Shown here: piece after piece, positions 9,398-16,948 of the stretch
How the letters are laid out: every line of letters starts with the position of its first letter
How positions within the stretch are numbered: position 1 is the first letter of the stretch
Assembly (NCBI GenBank): GCA_036258055.1
Contig: DATAEK010000254.1
Span: 37,950-101,949 of the forward strand
Direction: 5' to 3'
Source of the DNA: DATAEK01 sp036258055
GTDB taxonomy: Bacteria; Acidobacteriota; Vicinamibacteria; Vicinamibacterales; 2-12-FULL-66-21
DNA length: 64,000 nt
Notes under the pieces: model-generated
Seen by the model: the letters and a program-made list of their open reading frames with translations, nothing else
Told to the model about the DNA's origin: nothing
Database searches by the model: none
Made by a program: the position numbers and the translations under genes

Positions 9398-10121
9398 GGT
9401 GGAGCAAACCGGCGACGCCCATGCCCAGCAGTGCCAGGCTGCCCGGCTCGGGCACGTTGAACGCGCCGAAGGTCGAGAAGTCGTCACCCCGCCCGCTGAT
9501 CCCGGGGTCAGTCGGTGTCGGGTTCGGATCGAAGATGATGTTTGCCAGTTCGTTTCCAAAGACGCTCGATGAGCCGTGTGCCTGCAGGATCGTATTGCGC
9601 CCGCTGGTCGGGTTGGAGAGCGGGTCGCTGTTGGTGAACCAGGTGATCGTCAGCACGTAGCCATTGACCCACGACGCAGTGCCGCCGACCTCGAAGACGC
9701 GGAAGAGACCGCACTGGCCCGCATCGAACGTCGGGATGCACACGGCAGTCGGAAAGTTGGCCAAGGCGCCGGTATCATCCAGGAAGTTCTGCGTCGTGAC
9801 GAAGTCGATGGCGTCCAGGCTGAAATTTGAGGTGGGATCGCCGGCGATCTGCAGCGTGTATTTCAAGACGCCATCATCAAAGAACTTCCATGTGTTGCTC
9901 TGGATACCTGAACCGCTCGCGGTATAGCCGCCGAGCCCGCTGCACCCCGCTCCGCTGCTCCCGCCAGCGGTGCTGGTGCACGTGATTGTTGCTGTTTCGA
10001 CGGCAACCGAGCCGAGCGGAACGAGTACCGCGGCGAGCGCTGCCGCGTGGATCAGTCTGGCTGCTTTCGTCGAGGTCGCCGTGGGTCGCGCCTGTTCAGT
10101 GCCCGCTGCCGATCTGGACAT
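9369..10121 (-). CDS. PEP-CTERM sorting domain protein
   Basis: A secreted protein of about 250 residues. It has an N-terminal hydrophobic signal (RLIHAAALAAVLVPLGSVAV) and a canonical C-terminal sorting signal: VPEPGSLALLGMGVAGLLHR followed by a basic tail (RRRKSNR). Such proteins are cut and anchored by an exosortase during export with exopolysaccharide. The mature part is acid/Ser/Thr-rich and beta-strand-like, with several Cys, and has no recognised domain. The ATG at 10121 is preferred because AGGGGGG lies 5 bases upstream; an ATG at 10145 is less well supported. No exosortase or PEP-CTERM system gene is in the window. Confidence 0.88.
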   Translation of the reverse strand: MSRSAAGTEQARPTATSTKAARLIHAAALAAVLVPLGSVAVETATITCTSTAGGSSGAGCSGLGGYTASGSGIQSNTWKFFDDGVLKYTLQIAGDPTSNFSLDAIDFVTTQNFLDDTGALANFPTAVCIPTFDAGQCGLFRVFEVGGTASWVNGYVLTITWFTNSDPLSNPTSGRNTILQAHGSSSVFGNELANIIFDPNPTPTDPGISGRGDDFSTFGAFNVPEPGSLALLGMGVAGLLHRVRRRKSNR

Positions 10122-10224
10122 GTGTGCCCCCCTGAAGCTGTGCAAGATGCGGGCGGACTCACGGTGCCGAAGGTCAGGTGTGATGGGTCTCGCCGAGGGC
10201 CCATGTCGGCGCGACGAAGGTTTT

Positions 10225-10313
10225 TGGTTAGCAACCCCTCAGCCAAATGGAGTACCCGAGGTCTCGCGCGAAGTGCAACAGACAGAACGATTTCTGGAGT
10301 CGAGGGCTAACCA
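10225..10313. repeat. inverted repeat in the leader of the PEP-CTERM gene
   Basis: TGGTTAGC at 10225-10232 and GCTAACCA at 10306-10313 form a perfect 8-bp inverted repeat about 73 bases apart, in the 264-base gap between the PEP-CTERM and GT4 genes. On the PEP-CTERM transcript it could close a structured leader. I could not match it to a known riboswitch. The rest of the gap shows no gene. Confidence 0.35.
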
Positions 10314-10385
10314 CAGCGGTAAAAGTCATCGATGTAACGAACTTTTGTCCACGATCCTCATCCTCACGAAGCTCTTCATTTGGCG

Positions 10386-11627
10386 TCAATCGAAGAGAGG
10401 CTCGGCAGCATCCAGCGATTCGAAGTACTCGAGATACTTCGCGCGCATGATCGCTTCGTCGTACCGACGCGCAGCGGTTGCGCGAGCACGCGCGGATGCT
10501 GCCTCGTACCGATCGTCGTGGTCCCAGAGATCGCAGATGGTCTCCAGCCACGGCCGGACATCCTCTTCGCTCGGGAGCTCGCGCGACTCGGGCGTGATCC
10601 AGTCCGGCAGCGGCACGACGACCCCACCCTCCTCGACAGTCTGGGGCAGCGCGCCGCGATTGCTGACGAGGACCGGGATCCCATTGATCAGCGATTCAGC
10701 CGCCACGCGACCGAAAGGTTCCGCGAAGACCGAGGGGACGAGCAGCAGACGGGTGAGCGCAAAGAAATCCGCCGGGCGTGGCGTCGCGGGCGCAGCCATG
10801 ATCTGCGGATACTTGCGGAAGTCGAGGCCGGGAATCGCGTTCAGCTTGCCCGCGGAGCTCGCCGACTGCACGACGAGCAACGGGATGTCGGGCCGGCGCG
10901 AGCCGAGCGTGTCGGCCAGCCTGGCGAAAACCATCGCGCCCTTGGCCAACGACGGGTTCACGAAGGTCACGAACCGTCGCAGCTCCTCCGGCGCTTCCAC
11001 CTCGGACCAATCGATCGGCGAATCGATCCCGATGCTCCGTAAGCCAATTCGCTCGCGGTAGAACTCCGTCAGGTAGGGGCTGGTCGTGAACACGTGATCG
11101 ACGTGCTCGAAGCAACGCCGATCCTCGTAGCCGTAGTTGCGCAGCGTGAAGATGGTCCGAATGCCTCGCTCGCGCGCCAGCCGCATCACCTCATACACGA
11201 GCGGGTGGCCGCCATACGTCAACAGCACGTCAGGCCGTGCGCCTTCGAACTGCTGGCTGAGCATGAAGAGAAACTGATCCGCTTCGAACCGATCGGCCGG
11301 CGTGTTCGGCCGCCCGTTCGTCCAGAGCATGGTCACCGGAACGTCGTGGAGCGTGAAGTCGAGTCGCGGGCGTCCGGGCCCGAGGTTCTGCGATCGCCGG
11401 CTCGATCGGGCGAACGCCTTGGGCGGAGCCGTACGACGCACGTCGAGCCCGTGTTCAGAGAGATGGTTCAGGATGTTCGACGGCGGCTTCGCGTCGAATC
11501 GCGCCGTGCACAGCACCGACACGTCGTGGCCGGCCTCACGCAACCACTGCATCAGGATCCGCATGCTGTGCGCCGCGCCGCTCGTGTGATCGGTGTAGGC
11601 GTTGTGGATGGCGAGGAGGAGCCGCAT
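10386..11627 (-). CDS. glycosyltransferase family 4 (GT-B)
   Basis: A 413-residue GT-B enzyme. The N-terminal acceptor domain starts MRLLLAIHNAYTDHTSGAAHS with the typical first strand and Gly-rich loop. The C-terminal nucleotide-sugar domain has FVTFVNPSLAKGAMVFARLA, then LLVPSVFAEPFGRVAAESLI, the EPFG..xxE element that binds the donor. It then has GIPVLVSNRGALPQTVEEGG. It likely adds a sugar in the cytoplasm during polysaccharide or glycan assembly; donor and acceptor are not predictable. It lies on the same strand as the PEP-CTERM and ArnT-like genes, but a 264-base gap separates it from them. Confidence 0.9.
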   Translation of the reverse strand: MRLLLAIHNAYTDHTSGAAHSMRILMQWLREAGHDVSVLCTARFDAKPPSNILNHLSEHGLDVRRTAPPKAFARSSRRSQNLGPGRPRLDFTLHDVPVTMLWTNGRPNTPADRFEADQFLFMLSQQFEGARPDVLLTYGGHPLVYEVMRLARERGIRTIFTLRNYGYEDRRCFEHVDHVFTTSPYLTEFYRERIGLRSIGIDSPIDWSEVEAPEELRRFVTFVNPSLAKGAMVFARLADTLGSRRPDIPLLVVQSASSAGKLNAIPGLDFRKYPQIMAAPATPRPADFFALTRLLLVPSVFAEPFGRVAAESLINGIPVLVSNRGALPQTVEEGGVVVPLPDWITPESRELPSEEDVRPWLETICDLWDHDDRYEAASARARATAARRYDEAIMRAKYLEYFESLDAAEPLFD

Positions 11628-11679
11628 CCCGGCGCCGGAGTGTAGCAGGGGGCGTGTCTATTGCGAAGGGGAGCCCGGA

Positions 11680-11752
11680 CGGAGTGTACGGAGAGGGGGA
11701 GGCGGAGGGTACGGAGGGCGCGGAGGATCTCTACACGGAGGGCGCGGAGGAG
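11680..11752. repeat. short purine-rich direct repeats
   Basis: The gap between the GT4 and MarR genes holds CGGAG-rich repeats. A 17-base unit (ACGGAGGGCGCGGAGGA) occurs twice, at 11711-11727 and 11735-11751, with degenerate copies before it. One strand is almost entirely purine. No open frame or RNA gene is visible here. Confidence 0.6.
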
Positions 11753-11828
11753 ATGACTCTAGGGCAATCTTGCGGTAGCTGATTCGAATCAATCAGGAGC
11801 GCTCGGCGCTTTCAACCGCGTAAAAATT

Positions 11829-12311
11829 TCACCGGCCGCGTTTGCGGGCCACGCCCAACGCGCCGATGAGGGTTCGCAGCTGTTTCGTTCCAACGTGACC
11901 GAGCTGGCGCTTGTGCACACCGATCACCACGTCGTCGAGCCGCTCGAGTGTCCGTAGGCCGTCGCGCGTGATGCGCGTCGTCATATACCGCCGGTCGTCG
12001 TCGCTCCGTTCGCGTGCGATTTGCCCGGCGTCCTCCAGTCGATCGAGCAGCCGCGTGACGTCGGGTACCTGCCGCACCAGGCGCGCGCCGAGTTCGTTGC
12101 GGCACAGCCCTTCCGGTCCTCCACCACGGAGAATGCGGAGCACGTTGTACTGCGTTGGTGTGATTCCAGCCGGCTTCAGCGCCTCCGCCAGCTCGTGCTC
12201 GAGAACCGCTGCCGTCCGTACGATGCTGAGGTACGCTTCGACTTCCGGGCTCGGGAAGTCCTTCGTCTGCTTGAGCTCGTCCTTGAGGTCACGCGCCACG
12301 AACGAGAACAT
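11829..12311 (-). CDS. MarR family transcriptional regulator
   Basis: A 160-residue winged-helix regulator. The helix-turn-helix is about residues 50-105 (ITPTQYNVLRILRGGG ... LVRQVPDVTRLLDRLEDAG), followed by the MarR wing with the DDRR signature (SDDDRRYMTTRITRDGL). MarR proteins are usually dimeric repressors released by small molecules. A perfect 12-bp palindrome lies 3 bases upstream of the ATG and no Shine-Dalgarno is seen, so the mRNA may be leaderless and self-repressed. Downstream is only the repeat-bearing gap and upstream is the interrupted doxX gene. Confidence 0.9.
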   Translation of the reverse strand: MFSFVARDLKDELKQTKDFPSPEVEAYLSIVRTAAVLEHELAEALKPAGITPTQYNVLRILRGGGPEGLCRNELGARLVRQVPDVTRLLDRLEDAGQIARERSDDDRRYMTTRITRDGLRTLERLDDVVIGVHKRQLGHVGTKQLRTLIGALGVARKRGR

Positions 12312-12313
12312 AC

Positions 12314-12325
12314 GTGTTTAAACAC
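12314..12325. promoter_or_regulatory. putative MarR operator (12-bp palindrome)
   Basis: GTGTTTAAACAC is a perfect palindrome with an AT-rich core, of the size and kind bound by MarR dimers. It ends 3 bases before the start codon of the MarR gene on the minus strand, so binding would block transcription start or translation. Confidence 0.5.
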
Positions 12326-12435
12326 ACAGTGTCAATGTTGAAGGCGCTGACTCTATCCACGATTCCGCCGCCCGCAGTTTCGATTGGCGGCAGCCGGCAG
12401 CCGGCAGCGGTCAGCGAACAGCGATAACCAGTCTC

Positions 12436-12879
12436 CTAGGGCCGATGAGGAGCGCGTGGCAACGCGTCTGCGCCTCCGACCCAGCGATGCTCGCGAGTGG
12501 CGTGAAGCGCCGCATCGACGCTGAACGCGCCAGAGCCTCGAGCGGCGACATACAGGAAGATGAAGCAGTACAGCACCGCGAGCTCACCCTGGTTCTGGAT
12601 CGGCCACAGCGCTCTGGGCTGGTGCATCATGAACTAGGCGAATGCCATCTCGCCGCTTGCGAGAATTGCCGCCAGACCGCCGAAGAGGCCCACCATGATC
12701 AGCAGGCCGCAGACTGTTTCGATGACCCCGGCCGCACCCATCAACGACCCGATCGGCTGAGCATGACCGCCGAAGGCGCCGAAGAGCTTCTGTGCGCCGT
12801 GGAAAACGAACAGCCCTCCCGCGACGATCCGCAGGACTGCGTATAGCGGTTCCGAAAACCGGCCGAGCGGGGAATTCAT
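12436..12879 (-). pseudogene. DoxX family membrane protein interrupted by an in-frame TAG
   Basis: Two adjacent pieces in one frame make a normal DoxX protein of about 147 residues. The first (12879 to the TAG at 12634-12636) gives MNSPLGRFSEPLYAVLRIVA, then GGLFVFHGAQKLFGAFGG and ILASGEMAFA. Directly after the TAG the frame goes on FMMHQPRALWPIQNQGELAV and LYCFIFLYVAARGSGAFSVD, the ordinary DoxX second half. In the family this position is normally Tyr (GEMAxAYFM), so a single TAC or TAT to TAG change explains it. The start is well fixed by GAGGAGG 6 bases before the ATG at 12879. DoxX proteins have four membrane helices; their role in redox homeostasis is poorly defined. The interruption may be a true nonsense mutation, an assembly error or suppression. 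Divergent from the MocR gene. Confidence 0.82.
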
Positions 12880-13103
12880 GCGTTGCCTCCTCAATCAGTC
12901 AGTTGCTCGCGCAGACGATCGTGCTTGCCGAATCCAATCTCCTGAACTGCCGCGCTACTCGGACAAACACAGGATTCACGAACGATGCCGCTCGAACCAG
13001 CCCATCGGGATGCACACGTGACGCTGGATGACTTCGGGGCCCATTCCGACGACTGGGCTGGAGCGCCGGGAGTGGTATCATCAACCTTCTCTAAAGACCA
13101 ACC

Positions 13104-14651
13104 GTGGCCGACCACTCTGGAAGAAAGACGACAAGGGCTGCCGCAGCGCCGCTCATCACCATCGACCCTTCGTCGCGCGCGCCGCTGCAGCAGCAGATCT
13201 ATCAGGGGCTCCGGCGCGCGATTCTCAGTGGCAGCCTGACGCCGGGCACGCGGCTCCTGTCCTCGCGCGCGCTGGCGACGGAGCTCGCCGTCTCGCGGAC
13301 GACCACGCTGCTGGCCTTCGATCAACTACTCGCCGAAGGCTACGTGTCGGCGCGGCACGGGTCGGGTACGTTCGTCGCGATCGAGCTTCCTGACGATTTA
13401 CCTCGGGTGGCACGCGTACGATCGCCATCCCGAGGGACGCTTCCGGGCCTCGCGCGTCGCGGTCTCGCGTTGGCGTCGATGCCTCCTGCCGCACGACGCC
13501 TGGGTGCATCGCCGCGCGCCTTCCGACTCGGTGTCCCGGCGCTCGACCTCGTGCCGACGCGGCTCTGGTCGCAGCTGCTGGCGCGGCGCACGCGGTCCGC
13601 CACCCTCGCGCAACTGGACTACGGGGATCCCGCCGGTCTCAAGGCGCTTCGCGAGGCGATTGCAGCCCACGTCTCGACGACGCGGGGCACGCACTGCACG
13701 GCGGATCAAGTATTCGTCGTCGCCGGCGCGCAGCGGGGACTGGAGTGGATCTGCCGGTTGCTCCTCGATCCGGGCGATGCCGTGTGGCTCGAAGAGCCCG
13801 GGTATCCCGGCGCGCGGAGCGCTCTCGTCGGCGCGGGCGCGCGGATTCTGCCGGCACGTGTGGACGCGTCAGGGCTGGACGTCGAGGCGGCGGCTCGGCA
13901 TGCCGGCCACGCGCGGCTCGCCTACGTGACCCCCTCGCATCAGTTTCCTTTGGGCGTACCCATGACGCTGCCGCGCCGTCTGGCGCTGCTCAAGTGGGCG
14001 AGCGAAGCGCGCGCGTGGATTCTCGAAGACGATTACGACAGCGAGTTCCGCTACGCGACGCGTGCGATTCCGTGTCTGCATGGCCTTGCCGCGGATGGCC
14101 GCGTCATCTACGTCGGGAGCTTCAGCAAGACCTTCTTCCCCTCGCTCCGGCTCGGGTTTCTGATCGTGCCCGAAGTCGTGCACGAAGCGCTGGTGGCGGT
14201 GCGGCGTGGGGCCGACCTGCATCCGCCGACGCTCGATCAGGCCGCGCTGGCGGATTTCATGATCGAAGGGCACTACGAACGTCATCTTCGCCGCATGCGC
14301 GCGGTCTACGCGGAAAGGTTGGAAGCCCTGGCGGCCGCCGCAGATCGCTACGGCCGCGGTGCGATCACGTTGCGACCGGTGCGTACCGGATTACACGCGG
14401 TGGCGGATCTGCACGCGGGAAGCCCGGAGGCTGTGTGCGAAGAGGCGATGTCTCGGGGTCTCGAGGTGATGCCGCTGTCCGCGTACTTCGTTGGTGAGCC
14501 GCACGACGCGCACGCGCTGGTGCTGGGCTTCGGCGCCGTCCGGCCAGAGGCGATGGCGGCGGCCGTGCAGCGGCTCGTCGCTGCGATCGATGCCGTGCGC
14601 TCGCGGCGGCTACGCCCCGATGCGCGCGCCGCCGGGGCGAGGCGCCGGTAG
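13104..14651 (+). CDS. MocR/PdxR-type regulator (GntR winged helix fused to PLP aminotransferase fold)
   Basis: A 515-residue chimeric regulator. Residues about 20-95 are a GntR winged helix (APLQQQIYQGLRRAILSG, TRLLSSRALATELAVSR, YVSARHGSGTFV). Residues about 115-500 are a fold-type I aminotransferase with TRGTHCTADQVFVVAGAQRG, EEPGYPGARSAL, EDDYDSEFRYATR and the PLP lysine K342 in GSFSKTFFPSLRLGF. MocR proteins use PLP, often with an amino acid, as a sensor ligand rather than for catalysis. The start is a GTG with no strong ribosome site. It is divergent from the interrupted doxX, which it may control. Its 3' end overlaps the convergent membrane-protein gene by 42 bases. Confidence 0.92.
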   Translation: MADHSGRKTTRAAAAPLITIDPSSRAPLQQQIYQGLRRAILSGSLTPGTRLLSSRALATELAVSRTTTLLAFDQLLAEGYVSARHGSGTFVAIELPDDLPRVARVRSPSRGTLPGLARRGLALASMPPAARRLGASPRAFRLGVPALDLVPTRLWSQLLARRTRSATLAQLDYGDPAGLKALREAIAAHVSTTRGTHCTADQVFVVAGAQRGLEWICRLLLDPGDAVWLEEPGYPGARSALVGAGARILPARVDASGLDVEAAARHAGHARLAYVTPSHQFPLGVPMTLPRRLALLKWASEARAWILEDDYDSEFRYATRAIPCLHGLAADGRVIYVGSFSKTFFPSLRLGFLIVPEVVHEALVAVRRGADLHPPTLDQAALADFMIEGHYERHLRRMRAVYAERLEALAAAADRYGRGAITLRPVRTGLHAVADLHAGSPEAVCEEAMSRGLEVMPLSAYFVGEPHDAHALVLGFGAVRPEAMAAAVQRLVAAIDAVRSRRLRPDARAAGARRR

Positions 14652-15149
14652 CGGATCTCCAGTACGGACGTCGGACATCCACGACGCGAACAGCGCGCTC
14701 GGAATCCCGATCCCGAAGATGTGGATGAGGAGTCCGTTCACAATCGAGAACGTGCTCAACCTGATCACGCCGATCACCGACAGCGGAATCACCACGAAAT
14801 TCATGAACAGCCACACCAGGACGCCGTAGATCGGGCCGTACAGGAGTGGGCGCTCGGCCAGCATGCGGAGCCGCCGGCTCGCGAGGTTGTAGGTCAGCAC
14901 GACACAGAACGCGATGAAGAAATGGATGAGGACGCCGAACAGCGCCGTCGCCGCTCCGCCTTGCATGGAAGATGGGCCCAGGAGTCCGCTGGCGACGTAC
15001 TGGAACACGCGCTCGGGGTTCGATCCCCGCAGCGTGGACACGATCGCGGCGTCGAGGCCGTCGAGGGTGCCGACGACGAGCCATCCGTACAGGATCGCGC
15101 GTGACGGAGACAGCGTGGGTGCCGACCAGCGAACAGATCCCTGCGCCAT
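14610..15149 (-). CDS. small polytopic membrane protein, unknown function
   Basis: A 179-residue protein with four probable membrane helices: AILYGWLVVGTLDGLDAAIV, ATALFGVLIHFFIAFCVVLT, GPIYGVLVWLFMNFVVIPLS, and IVNGLLIHIFGIGIPSALFA. The layout recalls small YagU/DUF1440-type membrane proteins, but I do not recognise it with confidence. The last 14 codons overlap the end of the convergent MocR gene. The upstream 266 bases to the ankyrin gene are non-coding and hold the start regions of both divergent genes. Confidence 0.72.
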   Translation of the reverse strand: MAQGSVRWSAPTLSPSRAILYGWLVVGTLDGLDAAIVSTLRGSNPERVFQYVASGLLGPSSMQGGAATALFGVLIHFFIAFCVVLTYNLASRRLRMLAERPLLYGPIYGVLVWLFMNFVVIPLSVIGVIRLSTFSIVNGLLIHIFGIGIPSALFASWMSDVRTGDPLPAPRPGGARIGA

Positions 15150-15415
15150 GGGTGTGCCTCCAGACCGTCACCGATCCTTGACGATTCTGCGCGTGAACGG
15201 CGCGGCGCGCAAAGGCCACTTGAGAAGGACGGGATGGGACCACTTCGTCGCCGTCCGGCTTGTCTCTCGCCCGACCGCAGGCTAGACTCGTACCTGCAAA
15301 CAGGTTGCACCCCGTCCGCGGAAAGGGATTATCCCACCTGCGTCGTTTCGTCGTTCGACCATAGACCTCCCTCTGCCCGATCGAGCGGACGACGGGCGTT
15401 ACAGAAGGAGGGCTT

Positions 15416-16939
15416 GTGTCTGCCGACCTTCCCGCGCGTCCCAGCCTCGAACATCTCCGCAAACAGGCAAAGTCGTTGCTCGCCCAATACGAGCAACAAC
15501 TCCCCGACGCTCTTCGCCGCTTCAGCGGGCTGGCGCACCCGCCACGTTCCGGTGACGCAAAGCTCGCCGACGCGCAACACGTCATCGCACGCGAACACGG
15601 CTTCGAGACGTGGGCGGCGCTCAAAGCGCACGTAGAAGCCGCGGCACCGCCAGTCGATCCGATGGAGGCGTTGGCCGCTGTCGTCCGGACCAACGATGTG
15701 GTGCAGGTCGGCCGCGTCCTCCAGCAGCACCGCGAGCTGCGATCCAGGTTGGATGAGGCGATACCCGGCGGTGCGTTCGGAGCGACGGCGCTCCTGACCG
15801 CGGTCCACCGCGGCAACAAGGAGATGGTCGATCTCCTGCTGCGCGAGGGCGCGAACATCAACGGCCGCAGCCACTGGTGGGCCGGCAGCTTCGGCGTGCT
15901 GGACGGCGACCACGCTCTGGTGCCGTACCTGATCGAGCGCGGCGCGCACGTCGATGCGTATGCGGCCGCGCGGCTCGGTATGCTCGACCGGCTTCGCGGG
16001 CTCGTGAACGAGAACGCCGCGCTGGTCCACATGCGCGGCGGCGACGGTCAGACGCCTCTGCACGTGGCTGCGAACCTGGAAATCGCGCGGTTTCTGGTCG
16101 ACCACGGCGCCGAGATCGACGCACGCGACGTCGATCACGAATCCACACCGGCGCAGTACATGGTTCGCGACCGCCAGGAGATCGCGCGCTACCTCGTCGG
16201 ACTCGGCGCGCGGACAGACATCCTGATGTCAGCTGCGCTCGGCGACCTCGAGCGAGTGCGCGGTCATCTCGATGCCGATCCCGCGAGCATACGCACCGAA
16301 GTCTCCGAGGAGTTCTTCCCGAAGATCGATCGTCGCGCCGGCGGCACGATCTACATCTGGACGCTCGGCGCGCACAAGACCGCCCACGTGATCGCGCGGG
16401 AGTTCGGGCACGAAGACGTCTTTCGCTTCCTGATGGAGCGGAGTCCCGCTGAACTGAAGCTGGCGCTCGCGTCAGAGCTTGGCGACGAAGCGCTGCTGCA
16501 TTCGCTGCTCGAACGCGAACCGGATCTCGTCCATCGGCTCCCGGAGAGCGATCGCCGGCGCTTTGTAAACGCGGCTCAGGACAACAACCTCGCCGCAGTA
16601 AGGCTGATGCTCAGCGTGGGATGGCCTCTCGACGCGCGCGGGCAGCACGGCGCGACGGCGCTGCACTGGGCGGCTTTCCATGGCAACGCGGAAATGGCGC
16701 GGGAAATCTTGCGCTACGGTCCTCCACTGGAGCTTGCGGATCGCGACTTCAACGGGAGACCGCTGGGATGGGCCATTCACGCGTCGCTTCACGGCTGGCA
16801 TCCTGAGGCGGGCGATTACGCGGGGGTCGTCCGCGCGTTACTCGACGCCGGCGCGATGGCTCCCGAAGTCGATGATTCGCTGCGCGCGAGCGAAGCGGTG
16901 ATGAAGGAGCTAGCAGGGAGGCAGGAGGGCAGGAGATAA
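15416..16939 (+). CDS. cytoplasmic ankyrin-repeat protein
   Basis: A 507-residue protein with no signal peptide. The first 75 residues form a short N-terminal domain (SLEHLRKQAKSLLAQYEQQL ... AQHVIAREHGFETWAALKAH) that is found at the front of many soil-bacterial ankyrin proteins. Repeats follow to the C-terminus, for example GATALLTAVHRGNKEMVDLL, GQTPLHVAANLEIARFLVDH and GATALHWAAFHGNAEMAREI. The GTG at 15416 follows GAAGGAGGG, an excellent ribosome site. It differs from the exported ankyrin protein near the left edge in domain layout and location. Function is probably protein binding; partners are unknown. Confidence 0.9.
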   Translation: MSADLPARPSLEHLRKQAKSLLAQYEQQLPDALRRFSGLAHPPRSGDAKLADAQHVIAREHGFETWAALKAHVEAAAPPVDPMEALAAVVRTNDVVQVGRVLQQHRELRSRLDEAIPGGAFGATALLTAVHRGNKEMVDLLLREGANINGRSHWWAGSFGVLDGDHALVPYLIERGAHVDAYAAARLGMLDRLRGLVNENAALVHMRGGDGQTPLHVAANLEIARFLVDHGAEIDARDVDHESTPAQYMVRDRQEIARYLVGLGARTDILMSAALGDLERVRGHLDADPASIRTEVSEEFFPKIDRRAGGTIYIWTLGAHKTAHVIAREFGHEDVFRFLMERSPAELKLALASELGDEALLHSLLEREPDLVHRLPESDRRRFVNAAQDNNLAAVRLMLSVGWPLDARGQHGATALHWAAFHGNAEMAREILRYGPPLELADRDFNGRPLGWAIHASLHGWHPEAGDYAGVVRALLDAGAMAPEVDDSLRASEAVMKELAGRQEGRR

Positions 16940-16948
16940 GGGCCGAAG

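Noticed and set aside
9398..9559. N-terminal extension of the ArnT-like gene to the ATG at 9559
   Set aside because: It overlaps the PEP-CTERM sorting signal by nearly 200 bases and the added residues have no pattern.
10146..10385. Possible riboswitch (cyclic di-GMP type) before the PEP-CTERM gene
   Set aside because: I looked for the conserved GEMM core and tetraloop-receptor pattern and did not find them; only the inverted repeat is reported.
12380..12410. GGCAGCC-type repeats near the end of the doxX remnant
   Set aside because: Only about three short copies in GC-rich sequence, likely chance.
14365..16032. 555-codon minus-strand frame across the MocR, small membrane and ankyrin genes
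   Set aside because: It spans three better genes in other frames and has no coherent domain.
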